From positions 47,971,222-48,035,221 of the forward strand of contig CM023540.1 in the NCBI GenBank assembly GCA_013350335.1: 64,000 nucleotides of DNA, in the 5' to 3' direction. This document shows positions 11,589-21,387 of the stretch, piece by piece. Numbering within the stretch: the first letter of the stretch is position 1; each line of letters starts with the position of its first letter. Made by a program: the position numbers and the translations under genes. Source of the DNA: Chimonanthus salicifolius. Taxonomy: Eukaryota > Streptophyta > Magnoliopsida > Laurales > Calycanthaceae. Under the pieces are notes generated by a model. It searched no databases. It saw only the letters and a list, made by a program, of their open reading frames with translations, and had not been told where the DNA came from.

Positions 11589-11960
11589 TTCCCCCCTCCC
11601 TCCCTCCCACAATCAATCAAAAGCAAGAGAGAGAAAGAGAAAAGACCCAAAAGCCCACAACCCTCCAAAGATTCCAAGAAACCGTTTTCTTTTCCTATTC
11701 TAGTTTCCTCTGTAAAATGCTGAATGGGTTTTCTTTATGGTGTATCAGTCATGGAAAATCTGAGGTTATTGGTGCAAAGGGAGATATTGTAATTTATTAT
11801 AAGGTAGATGAGATAATAAAGACGGTGACAAAGGAGAAAAGGGCAGGTGACGATGAAAAAAAATATATTGGAAGGTAAAAAGGAAGAAAGAACTGGGCCT
11901 GATACACAACCACTGCGGGAGTAGTTCACTTCTTCGTAAATATAACTTCGTTTTTTTCAA
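11589..11960 (-). promoter_or_regulatory. Probable 5' UTR and promoter region of the kelch gene
   Basis: This is the upstream sequence of the kelch ATG on the minus strand. The first 100 bp are purine-poor/GA-tract sequence on alternate strands, as in plant leaders; no clear TATA box can be assigned. Confidence 0.35.
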
Positions 11961-12956
11961 ACAATTATTAAAAAGAAAAAAGTTCCTTTAATATAGTTTT
12001 GTCTGGTCATAAATGTAACCATTTTACGAATTTTTGTTAAGTGTTTATAATTTGTTCTCTAAATTAAATTAGAGCTGAGACTAATCTACATCTAGACAAA
12101 ATTACTCATAAATCTCATATATTAAATAAGTTTGAAAGAAGTTGAATTAAAGATCTATAAAAAATTCATAATTTTTATTAATTTTATTAGTTGTAAAGAT
12201 AAATTATTATGTGTAGCTCACTGTTATAAAATTAGGTTCTAAAAATTATTTATTGTGAACTTGTTCAAAATGAAAATTAATAAAGCCCAACACAGATTAA
12301 ATGAAAATTGTTATTTCATGGACACTAGAAACAGTGTCCCTCCACCTTCCAACTCATACATCCATTTTCTATTCTTAACTTATTTTTAGATTTTTAAGTT
12401 ATGGGTTAAATTAAATCACCTTCTCAAATACAATCTTTAATCTCTTTTCTATTTTTTAATATCTTTTAACAAAGTTTTTTCTACATGTATGTATGTATTA
12501 TTATTATTATGACAAAAGTAGGTCAAATTATTTTATTTTATTTTTAACATGGGTATGTCGGTCTTACATTGAAGATGAGATTAATTCCACGAGTATTTGT
12601 AAACATTTCAATCCACAAACGCTCTTAAGTTGAAAAAGAGAATCACATCTAGAGTAGTCTATAGGGGTTTGAGCGAATCGAATTCAAGACTCCTCCCTTT
12701 ATAAAGGGAGCTTCTTGACCGTGAGATGAAACTCTTTTAAATAAATCAAATTATTCTAACTCACTAAACTCAATCATAGAGTATTTTTTATTTTCAATTA
12801 ATTTTTATAATATTTTTATTCTTTAGATACCAGCTTGCAAGAGTTTGACACCTCCTTTCAAATACCAAATGCAACCTGAAAATCTTTATTTCTATTTGTA
12901 GCATTTTTATAAATTTTCGTTATTTCCATTTTATAAATTTATCTCAAATATAGATT
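11961..12956. other. AT-rich intergenic DNA, possible SINE relic
   Basis: No coding potential is supported. On the minus strand 12,640-12,740 contains a B-box-like GAATTCGATTC and a CTCCCTTTATAAAGGGAG palindrome, the kind of sequence seen in tRNA-derived plant SINEs. No target duplication was found. Confidence 0.35.
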
Positions 12957-13238
12957 AAATAGATGGCTTCCATCATGTGATGAATGTCGGGAAATTGCCT
13001 CTTGCTTTTTATGTCAATAAGTGTAATTTTTTTTCTTCTCAAGTCTTATTCTAAAAATCTCTTTTTCTATTAAATATTTTTTAAATGAAATTTATTTTAT
13101 TTTTAAGATTTTTGACAAAATAGTAATTGACAAAATCTTTCAACCCGTCAAAATCTAAAATTTGTAAAAAGAAAAACTAAAAAATAAAAATCAAACTCAC
13201 CAAATTGAAGAATATTGATATACCTTGAAAGAAGATTT
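12957..13238. repeat. 282-bp direct repeat D, left copy, flanking the viral insertion
   Basis: It matches 29,010-29,291 along its full 282 bp with no difference that I can see. It does not occur at the internal junction of the two viral units, so it is not part of the viral genome. Without the insert the host would read ...12,956, D, 29,292.... It is best read as a long target-site duplication. The last five bases GATTT are shared with the viral sequence at the junction. Confidence 0.9.
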
Positions 13239-13350
13239 GAATGAAGACACCATTTCTTCAATGCATATCAAGATATTATTATCTAACATTGATGTGACCA
13301 TTTCTTCTACTACTAGCCATATTCCCCCACCAAAAGAGATGAGTCCACTG

Positions 13351-13362
13351 GCTCTGATACCA
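13351..13362 (-). promoter_or_regulatory. tRNA-iMet primer-binding site, viral copy 1
   Basis: The minus strand reads TGGTATCAGAGC and continues CAG, matching the complement of the plant initiator tRNA-Met 3' end over about 15 nt. Caulimovirids start minus-strand DNA synthesis at such a site. Confidence 0.88.
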
Positions 13363-13380
13363 AATTCTGCAGGATCGAAT

Positions 13381-13460
13381 TATTTGATAGGAATCATCTC
13401 AAATCACATCTTCTTTTTCTTATTTGATAGGAATCATCTCAAATCACATCTTCTTTTTCA
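13381..13460. repeat. 40-bp tandem repeat x 2, viral copy 1
   Basis: Two adjacent 40-bp units starting TATTTGATAGGAATCATCTC differ only at the last base. They span the ORF2 stop codon and lie 20 bp from the primer site. The minus strand of each unit carries the purine run GAAAAAGAAGA. Confidence 0.92.
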
Positions 13461-14763
13461 TTAATTCTTTTGCTTTAGCGGAATTCTTTCGGAATAATTC
13501 AGCTAACCGAGATTCCTTTTCGACTTCTTTTTCTTTTCCTTTGTCTTTTGCTGAAGAGTACCAAAACTTTCCACCACGAAGATATTCTGTAACTGAGCCA
13601 TCGGGATTAACATGAGAGTCAGGGTCCCAACGAGGATGGAGATCTTCAAGAGGCACAACTTCATCATCAAGATTTTCATCTGGATCATGATTACTATCCC
13701 AATCATGAATACCAACATTTTTCTTTGGGAGATATTCTTCTAAAATTTGTTTGATCTTTTCTTCAAAATTGACGGAGTCAACAGACATGTCCATCGGTTC
13801 AGGAGATTTTTCTCGAGCAATTTCTTTGGCAATCTTTTTGGCTAAAAGATCAGCCATGAGCGTTTCATTCTCAAAAGACTTTTCTTCAGGAAGAGGAATT
13901 TCTTCTTTAACAGGAGGAGAGATTTGATTCAGAATTCTCTCATAAGAATCATTTTCAATCTTAGACCACCACTTTTGATAAAAAGTCTGATAAAGAGATG
14001 GTAAATTATATAAATCCTTTTTTACTTCAAACTTCCATTGAAAAATATAAGGAATATGAAATTTAGCAAAGAAGCGAAGCATATTGATGGCTTCACATGG
14101 AACCTTTTCTTCAACCTGAGAGAACTTAATAAACAAATATCGAAAATTATCAGGAAGGATTTTCTGAGAAGCACCATAATATGACCACCATGTGAAGAGA
14201 AACCAGGATGGAAAATTGCGATGAATAGGAGTGACATCAGGACTTTCTTCTTTGAATCTGATGAACCAGGAGTGATTATACTGTCGATTTTGTCACATCA
14301 AAGCAAATTTCCAGGCATCAATATAGTCCCAATAATTATAGAACTCAGTCGAATTGTATAATTTGACTGATTTTGTCATATACAAGGGACCATCCCAATC
14401 TTCCTCAGTAAGGATTTTGAGAATAGTGAACTTTGAGTAAGTGATGATACCATTTGCATTTTTGTTGTGGAAGATGAGGACACTTTTCGTCTGATGCAAA
14501 ATATTGAGATACCAATCTCTGGTTTTTCTTTTATCAGGGGAATGATAATGAAGCCCCTTTCCAAAGAGAAAATAAACATTATCTTCAACAGATCTTTCTT
14601 CCATAAGACAATCTGAAGTAACAAGAATTCTGTTACCGGTGTAAAGATATAATTCTGATTGACTTGGGTCTTTTGTTGGAGTAAAACCCTTTTGGCTTTC
14701 TTCTTGATCTGCCAATTTTTCATTCCCTTTTTTCTTCATGAACGGGGAAGAACTACTTGCCAT
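13444..14763 (-). CDS. Pararetrovirus ORF2, copy 1, interrupted by one in-frame TGA
   Basis: ORF2 starts at ATG 14,763 and overlaps the polyprotein end by 11 nt. It reads 156 residues (MASSSSPFMKKKG at the start) to a TGA at 14,293-14,295. The same frame then stays open for a further 282 codons to a stop at 13,444-13,446, with the next ATG at 14,136. Aromatic-rich sequence lies on both sides of the TGA (FYNYWDYIDAW before, FPSWFLFTWW after), and the C-terminal part is acidic then Lys-rich, so this looks like one protein of about 440 residues split by a single stop. Florendovirus-type genomes carry a second ORF of this size whose role I do not know. The TGA is followed by C, a context known to be leaky, but readthrough is not shown. 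The same stop is in copy 2. Confidence 0.8.
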
Positions 14764-17700
14764 TTTGTCGTCCTTGCAGAAATTCTCTAGTAAGAAAGTC
14801 AGGGAGAGAGTTAGCATTTCCATTAATAAATTCAATCTTAAATTCAAACACTGATAAAATGGCTTGCCATCTAGTAAATATTTGCTTAGAGACAAGATTT
14901 TTTACATCTTTTTCCAGAATTTCTTTTGCTGCTTTAGCATCAACTCTGATCAGAAATTCTTTGTTCAATAAATCATGTTGGAACTTTGTCACACAAATAA
15001 CTATGGCAAGAACTTCCTTTTTGATGGTTGAATATTTCTTTTGTGCTTCATTCCATAATCCAGAATTGAATCTTATTAATTCTTCTTTTGAGTCCTTTTG
15101 TTGTAAAAGAATTCCTCCATATCCGACATCAGAGGCATCAGTTTGAACTATTTTGAAAGCTTCTGGGTCAGATAAACATCTACAAGGAAGATTTTTAACT
15201 CTTTCTTTAATCTTTTTTACTGCATTAGTGTGATGGATAGACCATTCCAGAGGATTTTTCTTTAATCTTTCTTGGAGAAGTTTTCTATCTTTTGCCAAAT
15301 CTTGATAGAAAAATCCAACATAATTTAGACATCCAAGAAATCTTTGTAGCATATTTTTATCCTTAATTTCATCTGGAAATTTATCAGCAAATTGAATAAC
15401 TCTATTAGTCGGAGTTATTTTTCTGTCTTGGATTTCAAATCCTAAGAACTTGATTTTCTGCTGAAAGAGATTCATTTTTCTTTTGGATAAAGCCAATCCA
15501 TTTTCTTTTATGACTCTTTTGAAAATATTCAAATGTTTCCAATGTTGTAATACAGATTCTGAAAAGATAAGAATATCATCAATGTAAACAATGGCAAACT
15601 GGGTATAAGACGAGAAGATATTATTCATAATATTCTGAAATTCAGACGGAGCATTTTTCAATCCAAAAGGCATAACATTCCATTCATAATGCCCCATTGG
15701 AACAGTGAATGCAGTTTTATATCTATCTTCTTCTTTTATCTGAATCTGCCAAAATCCTGATTTTAAATCAAATTTTGAGAATATTTTGGCATTGTTTAAT
15801 CTGTTTAGCAAATCCTGAGTATTAGGCAAAGGATACCTAATAGATTGTAAGACTTTGTTCAAAGGTTTATAATTGATTACCAATCTTGGAACTCCTCTTT
15901 CAATTTCAGCAGCCTTTTCGACATAAAATGCCGTACAGCTCCAAGGGGATTTGCTTTTTCTAATTAATCCTTTCTTCAGCAGATCATTGATTTCTTCTTG
16001 ACAGAGTTTCAAATGGGTAGCATCCATTTGAGATGGACGAGCTTTAGTAGGAATATCCTTTTCATTAAAATCTTTTACATATGGTAATCCTACTATGTGT
16101 CTTTTTCTATTCCAAAAGGCTGATGGTAATTCAGAACAGCATTCTTCTTCAATCTGTTTGGTGAATTCTCCTAATTTTGTTTTAAATTCTTTTTTCTCTA
16201 ATTCTTTTGTCATTTGGGCACATTTAATTTCATTTTTTAATCCATTTATGTAATTTTCTCTTGTGGCAATAACCTGATTTATCCTTTGGATTTTTGTCTC
16301 ACAAGGATCATCTATAAAATCAAGATTTACTTCAATTCCTTTGATATTCGTAGAAATTCCTTTTGTTGTTACAGAAAAAGGTTGGATTTGAAGAATAAAT
16401 GGAGATCCAAGGAGTACATCATTAACAATATCTTCTGAAATAATAAAGGGTGAAGTAACACAGACTCCTTTCATGCAAACATGAACATTTGGGATTTTTC
16501 TTTCTATGGAAATAGTCGTTCCATTAGCAGCAGACACAAACTGTTTTGATTCACTAGTAAATTCAATAGGAACAATCCCAAGCCTGATAACATTTAAGTC
16601 AGCACCAGTGTCAATTATGGCATTGACAATCTTCTCAAAGTTTTTTATTTTTATTTTTACCTGAACTCTCCACTGTTGGTAAATACATTTTGTAGGAATT
16701 ACACCAGTAGAGATTTTGCTAATTTCTCCTTTAATTCTTTGGACAAATTTTTCTTCATCATATTTTTCAATAGCACCATCACTTTCTAACCAAGTTAACC
16801 TTTCATCAAGCTCATTTTGTTTTTTGGTTAACTCTATTTTTAATTCTCGAAGTTCTCTCTTTTGATCATTTAATTCTCTTTGTAAATCTGAGAGAGTTAA
16901 GGGTTTATTTATAGTATGAATTTTTTCTGCTCTATTCATGAGGTCAATCATGGAATAGGTTGGTGTATGAAATGTTTCTTTCTCCTTTATCTTTTTTGGA
17001 TAATATGGTGTTTTATTATCATTTTCATTTTCTTCAAAGGAAATTTTTTGTTGTGAACTTTCTCCTTCTTCTCCTCCCCCCAATTTTGAAATCTGATTTA
17101 AAAATTGAACTTTTTTCTCTGGATCAGGTATGTTAGCAATCATTTCTAAAAGTAATTTTTGAGGGGCAGTGAGGACACGAATGTGGATACCAAGATCTTC
17201 ATCAGATGGTATCGACCATTCTCCTTCAGATTCATCTTCATCTGAATGACATGTACATGATTGGAATTGTTTGATGAGCTGAACCTGAGGACTATTTTCT
17301 TCAATGTCAGTTGATGAATCAGATTCATATTCTTCTTCTTCTTCTGAAGAACTTGAATCAGATTGTTCTTTTTCAGTATTTTCGTCATCATTTTTTGTAT
17401 TGATTTTTCTAAGTTTCTTTTTAGAAGGATTTTCTTTTTTAAAACATTTACTTGCATAATGACCCTTTTTTCCGCAATTATAACAAGTCGGAACATTTTC
17501 TTTTATATATTTCTTTTTGAAATATTTTTTGGATTTTCTTTTGAATGGGATGATATCATCGGATTTTCTTCCTTTTTTATATCTTCCGGGTTTATACTTT
17601 CTTATCATTTTATTTCTTCTATCCTGAGTAAATCTAGAACGCGAAAGTTTTCTCTTTGATTCAGGTGTTTGATTTAAACCAAACTGGAAACAAAAATCTC

Positions 17701-20488
17701 CTAATTCTTTATCTCCAGAATATTTTCTCATTTTTTCAGCTTGTTTACTGATCTTTAAATCAGTACAAAGATTCATGCCAACTTTGTTAATTCTTTGTAT
17801 AATTCCTCCGAAAGTCAGCAAACTATAATTAATAGTACCATGCATTTCTTCTCTCAAGGAATTACGCACCTTTTCAGCAAATAAGGGTGGTAATCCTGAA
17901 ATAAATCTTTCTTTCCAAATATCTGAATTACAATCATTCAGTTGGTAGACTTTTGACAAGAATACATCTCTATACCAACGAAATTCTCTTAAATTTCTAC
18001 ATCTCAAGCGATGTAATTGCTGCCTATTTTTCTCCTTAATTAGAGCAATTCCTCCAGTGAATTCATTGAGGATGCATAGAAGCAAGACACTAACACAATC
18101 AGATTGAGTTTCCCAATTATCAGGGACTTGACTAGTACCTGCTTCAAGCTTAACATTTGGATCAACTAAATTTCCTGTGGTTTTGTCTATATAAAGGATT
18201 CTTCCAAATTCATCCATTTTGACAGCACTCTCAATTTCAAGTCTTTGAGCTCCAGTTAATCCATAATTCCACCATCCTCTTAATATTCCATTGAAAGAGG
18301 TGGTTATCATCAGAAAGATATTCCTTGGAGTATTTCCTCTGACTTCACATGCATTACAGTATATTAACATACTGTGAACCATTTGGACAATTTGATATTC
18401 TGTTAATCCATCCAAATTCCACTCATATAAAGAATTTCCTGAATAGGTTAATTCTGAGGTATAAGTGTATGGAGCTTCTTCAAGTTGTAGATCAACAGGG
18501 GTTGGTCTGGGATAATAATTCTTTGTCTCTGGCAATTTTGCCTGAGGATTCCATTTCTTTAGACGATTTATTAATAAATCCTCTGAAGCAGAGACTCTTA
18601 GGATGCTGAATCCTTTTCCTCCCATATTGAGACTTTCCATTCTATTGGATAATTCTTTTTGCATTTCGTCTGTCAATATGAATGGTCCTTCTTGCAGAGT
18701 AATCCCTTTAGGTAATTGTCTGGGAACATAAACTGCATTGGCAGAGCTTTCTTCTAATTTTTCTTTTTTATCTTTACTGAATTCAGGTTTTAATTTGATT
18801 GTTCTTTCTATTCGATCTGTTTGTTCTCCAATGGTTAATAGACACAGATTGGTATAATTATTTTGTTCAATTATTTCCCCAATACCTATACCTATGTCTC
18901 TAGCATTTGGGTCTGATTTTGATTCATAAATAGATGCATTTTTTACAGGCATGGCATAATTCTTGGTTTCTGTATTAGGGACAGAAATATCAAGTTTCTT
19001 CCAAGGTGGATGTGATTTATCAACTTCTTTTCCTTCAGTGTCTTTCCAGGTTCTTGTAGCTTTTCCTATAACTCTTATTTGTTCTGGGCTTTGAGTTTCT
19101 TTTTCTTTGATTTTCCCTTTTTTAAAATATTCCATAAACCAATCAAAGAAAGGTATATTTCTTTCTTCTTCCTCCATTTGGGAATACCATAATTCTCTCA
19201 TTTTATCCTTTTCTTCTGTGTTAAACTTTTTAAAGAACCAATCTTTTAAAGGATGATTTTTCAAATTTTCTCTAAGATATGGTTTATCAATTTGGAATTT
19301 TTTGACAGGTATTTCTTCTGGCTTTTGAATGCTAACCATTCTTATGGCTCCTTGGAGAAAATCACTCTCACTAGGGTTATAAGTTTTTTGTGACGAAGTT
19401 CTTTTATACACGGGGTGTTCGATTCCACTTTCTTTGTTCCTAAAAACTTTTTGATCCATTTCCTCCTTTTCACTACTCCTTTGGTCATCATCCATTTCTT
19501 CTAATTTAAAACTCTTTCTTCCTTCCGTATAACCGGCAAAGCTTCTCCTAGCTTTTTCCATTTTTCTTCTGAAATTGACTTCAACATTACCATTTGGTAA
19601 TTTGACTATACTTTGTAAATCATCTGTGATTTCATTTACTCTTGGGGTGACATCTTCTATTTGCCAATTTCCTGGGAGAACAACTTCTTCCCAGCTGATG
19701 ACTCTTGGGATGAACACATTATTGTTAAAGTTTGTTTCCATCAGAACTGTAGTTTTTTCTTTATCAACCTTATCTCTATAGGCTATCATGGGAAAGACAG
19801 AGATCATGGATTTGTAAAACACACGATAAACTATAGCAAAAGGTTTACTTCTTGGACTCATTTTTAATCCTTTACTTTGAAATCCAATAGTAGCACAATC
19901 AAGAATATCATCATCATGAGCATCAATTGTGATATTGGGAAAGCAGTTAAAATAAGCAGGTCCATGACAGAGACTTGATTCAACCATAGCATAAAGAGAA
20001 TCATCAAATTCATCATGTCTCTGATCTCGCACATAAGCACAGACTGCAACATTTAATCCTAATCGAAACAACGGTTTGATTCCTACCTGAATTAATCCTA
20101 TGTGCAGGTAGTTGTATTTGGTCCTGATTTGTTCAATAATTCTTCTATCAAGGACTTTGATCGTCTGTTTTCCTCTAGAGAGAGAAACAGTTTTTTCAAC
20201 AGTTTTTATGTGATAATCATTTTGCTCTTCAAATGTGCCATTGCTATATATTTCTGTTACAGGCAAGGCTGGCAACTTCCAATTTGATATCGCTTGATCA
20301 AAATTTTCATATATCATTTCTTCTGAATTTTTTGTTTTTTCTGAACTTTCTTTTTCTAAACTATTACGGGTAAAACTAGTTAAAGCAGACTGATAGGATG
20401 AAGAAGACGAATTAGATCTATTAGAAGGATACTGAAATGATTTAAACCAATTCTTAAAAAGTTTTGTTTTTCCCTTAGAATTTTCCAT
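14753..20488 (-). CDS. Pararetrovirus polyprotein, copy 1 (intact, MP-CP-PR-RT-RH)
   Basis: This is an open frame of 1,911 residues. Visible domains in order: a 30K-type movement protein at about 100-300 (HIGLIQVGIKPL at 129 and an ESSL--GP-YFNC-PN block); a basic/acidic linker; a coat-protein region at about 620-1,015 ending in a CCHC knuckle (C1002 to C1015) followed by an acidic Ser/Glu stretch; a coiled-coil-like segment; an aspartic protease with IDTGAD (D1293); a reverse transcriptase with YIDD at 1,635-1,638; and RNase H with QTDAS (D1784). The N-terminus is Ser-rich and the start ATG is the first in frame after the small-ORF region. One continuous polyprotein with MP upstream of CP is the Petuvirus/Florendovirus arrangement of Caulimoviridae. 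The stop overlaps the ORF2 start (ATGGCAAGTAG). Its integrity contrasts with the decayed retrotransposons nearby and suggests a young insertion. Confidence 0.95.
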   Translation of the reverse strand: MENSKGKTKLFKNWFKSFQYPSNRSNSSSSSYQSALTSFTRNSLEKESSEKTKNSEEMIYENFDQAISNWKLPALPVTEIYSNGTFEEQNDYHIKTVEKTVSLSRGKQTIKVLDRRIIEQIRTKYNYLHIGLIQVGIKPLFRLGLNVAVCAYVRDQRHDEFDDSLYAMVESSLCHGPAYFNCFPNITIDAHDDDILDCATIGFQSKGLKMSPRSKPFAIVYRVFYKSMISVFPMIAYRDKVDKEKTTVLMETNFNNNVFIPRVISWEEVVLPGNWQIEDVTPRVNEITDDLQSIVKLPNGNVEVNFRRKMEKARRSFAGYTEGRKSFKLEEMDDDQRSSEKEEMDQKVFRNKESGIEHPVYKRTSSQKTYNPSESDFLQGAIRMVSIQKPEEIPVKKFQIDKPYLRENLKNHPLKDWFFKKFNTEEKDKMRELWYSQMEEEERNIPFFDWFMEYFKKGKIKEKETQSPEQIRVIGKATRTWKDTEGKEVDKSHPPWKKLDISVPNTETKNYAMPVKNASIYESKSDPNARDIGIGIGEIIEQNNYTNLCLLTIGEQTDRIERTIKLKPEFSKDKKEKLEESSANAVYVPRQLPKGITLQEGPFILTDEMQKELSNRMESLNMGGKGFSILRVSASEDLLINRLKKWNPQAKLPETKNYYPRPTPVDLQLEEAPYTYTSELTYSGNSLYEWNLDGLTEYQIVQMVHSMLIYCNACEVRGNTPRNIFLMITTSFNGILRGWWNYGLTGAQRLEIESAVKMDEFGRILYIDKTTGNLVDPNVKLEAGTSQVPDNWETQSDCVSVLLLCILNEFTGGIALIKEKNRQQLHRLRCRNLREFRWYRDVFLSKVYQLNDCNSDIWKERFISGLPPLFAEKVRNSLREEMHGTINYSLLTFGGIIQRINKVGMNLCTDLKISKQAEKMRKYSGDKELGDFCFQFGLNQTPESKRKLSRSRFTQDRRNKMIRKYKPGRYKKGRKSDDIIPFKRKSKKYFKKKYIKENVPTCYNCGKKGHYASKCFKKENPSKKKLRKINTKNDDENTEKEQSDSSSSEEEEEYESDSSTDIEENSPQVQLIKQFQSCTCHSDEDESEGEWSIPSDEDLGIHIRVLTAPQKLLLEMIANIPDPEKKVQFLNQISKLGGGEEGESSQQKISFEENENDNKTPYYPKKIKEKETFHTPTYSMIDLMNRAEKIHTINKPLTLSDLQRELNDQKRELRELKIELTKKQNELDERLTWLESDGAIEKYDEEKFVQRIKGEISKISTGVIPTKCIYQQWRVQVKIKIKNFEKIVNAIIDTGADLNVIRLGIVPIEFTSESKQFVSAANGTTISIERKIPNVHVCMKGVCVTSPFIISEDIVNDVLLGSPFILQIQPFSVTTKGISTNIKGIEVNLDFIDDPCETKIQRINQVIATRENYINGLKNEIKCAQMTKELEKKEFKTKLGEFTKQIEEECCSELPSAFWNRKRHIVGLPYVKDFNEKDIPTKARPSQMDATHLKLCQEEINDLLKKGLIRKSKSPWSCTAFYVEKAAEIERGVPRLVINYKPLNKVLQSIRYPLPNTQDLLNRLNNAKIFSKFDLKSGFWQIQIKEEDRYKTAFTVPMGHYEWNVMPFGLKNAPSEFQNIMNNIFSSYTQFAIVYIDDILIFSESVLQHWKHLNIFKRVIKENGLALSKRKMNLFQQKIKFLGFEIQDRKITPTNRVIQFADKFPDEIKDKNMLQRFLGCLNYVGFFYQDLAKDRKLLQERLKKNPLEWSIHHTNAVKKIKERVKNLPCRCLSDPEAFKIVQTDASDVGYGGILLQQKDSKEELIRFNSGLWNEAQKKYSTIKKEVLAIVICVTKFQHDLLNKEFLIRVDAKAAKEILEKDVKNLVSKQIFTRWQAILSVFEFKIEFINGNANSLPDFLTREFLQGRQNGK

Positions 20489-20714
20489 TTTTGTGGCTCG
20501 TTAGAAACAAGAAGAGTTTTTGTCAACGATTTACTGCCCTTAACGCCTGATCACGGCCTGAAGCGGGACTTACAACGCGACCACACTCTTAGGAAGATGA
20601 ACGAGGCACAGAACTGGAGAATAAGAAGGAAAATAAAAACTCTAAAGAGAATTGGGTAGATAGTTTCAGATCCTGGATAATAAATTTAATTCATCTAAAT
20701 CCCGTTTTTTTTTT
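20489..20714 (-). other. Leader between small ORF b and polyprotein
   Basis: No coding capacity. It contains a 12-A run on the minus strand at about 20,705-20,716 followed by CGGGA, and a pyrimidine-rich stretch. Confidence 0.5.
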
Positions 20715-20951
20715 TTAAATACGAGATAATAATTCTAATTCTTCATTCAATCTATTACAATACTCTCTGATTTGGTTACACAGACGTACTAACATAGATC
20801 TTCTAATAGTTTGGACACGAATAACAAGGTACCCTCCTACAGCTATATTTTCATCAATTTGTCTGATTGCATTTTCTAATCTTCTAAGCTGATGTTCACG
20901 TCGTCTTAGATCACGCAATAGTTCTTCTCTTCTAATAGAAAGAGGTGGCAT
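20715..20951 (-). CDS. Small viral ORF b (78 aa, Arg-rich coiled coil)
   Basis: This 78-residue frame begins MPPLSIRREELL immediately after the stop of ORF a. The pattern RREELLRDLRRREHQLRRLE and a C-terminal NRLNEELELLSRI strongly suggest an amphipathic coiled coil. No Cys/His motif or membrane segment is seen. Its position, 226 nt before the polyprotein ATG, and coupling to ORF a suggest a short polycistronic leader. Function is unknown; virion-associated coiled-coil proteins exist in related genera, which is only an analogy. Confidence 0.52.
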   Translation of the reverse strand: MPPLSIRREELLRDLRRREHQLRRLENAIRQIDENIAVGGYLVIRVQTIRRSMLVRLCNQIREYCNRLNEELELLSRI

Positions 20952-20952
20952 C

Positions 20953-21183
20953 TCAGAAGGCCATAGCTTGTAGTTTTGATTCAGTTCGGAATTTATCTAG
21001 TTGGAAGATAGCATAAGAATGCATTAAGACAACCCTTCTTCTTTCAAATTCAACATGGCGAGGATTATTTCTGTGGGTGCAGATTTGCAGATGTCTCCGT
21101 ATATTGTTTAACAGGAATTCAATTTTTCTTAATATCCGAACATCATCATGGTATCTTTTAAGCAGAGTAAGGCGAATAGACAT
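20953..21183 (-). CDS. Small viral ORF a (76 aa, Arg-rich)
   Basis: The frame opens with ATG at 21,183 and codes for 76 residues starting MSIRLTLLKRYHDD. It is rich in Arg, His and Leu with heptad-like spacing, suggesting a basic helical protein. It ends one base before the ATG of ORF b (TGAGATG), a layout that allows termination-reinitiation. It lies between the TATA-like element and the polyprotein, in copy 1 only because copy 2 lacks this region. I do not recognise a family. Small ORFs precede the polyprotein in badna- and tungroviruses, but similarity is not evident. It may be a real protein or a chance frame in a long leader. Confidence 0.5.
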   Translation of the reverse strand: MSIRLTLLKRYHDDVRILRKIEFLLNNIRRHLQICTHRNNPRHVEFERRRVVLMHSYAIFQLDKFRTESKLQAMAF

Positions 21184-21377
21184 ATTCTAGCAAAAGAAAA
21201 AACATGATTAGATAACTACAAACATATATCATCAAATTTAAACTTAATCACTTACAGAAGATTTGTACAAGACTTTAGACTCTAGCACACTTAAACTTCA
21301 AGCTCTAGCACTCCAACTTCAAACTCACACTTCTCTTTTTTTTTTTTTTTAGATAACTACAAAGGAAAACCTCTGCT

Positions 21378-21387
21378 CCTTATATAG
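21378..21387 (-). promoter_or_regulatory. TATA-like element of the viral promoter
   Basis: The minus strand reads CTATATAAGG, as in caulimovirid promoters, about 195 bp upstream of ORF a. Its position downstream of the primer site is unusual (see findings). Confidence 0.55.

Noticed and set aside
12957..13238. Repeat D as LTRs of a giant retrotransposon enclosing the virus
   Set aside because: No TG...CA ends, no primer site or polypurine tract next to it, no 5-bp TSD outside; the enclosed DNA is a tandem pararetrovirus.
13503..13718. Minus-strand 71-codon frame inside ORF2 (and 22,090-22,305)
   Set aside because: Out-of-frame shadow of ORF2, rich in Met/Ile/Leu from a shifted acidic segment; no independent support.
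14757..15146. Plus-strand open frame of 129 codons (and its copy at 23,344-23,733), with several others opposite the viral polyprotein
   Set aside because: They are antisense shadows of the RNase H and coat regions, duplicated only because the viral unit is duplicated; no motif, no start context.
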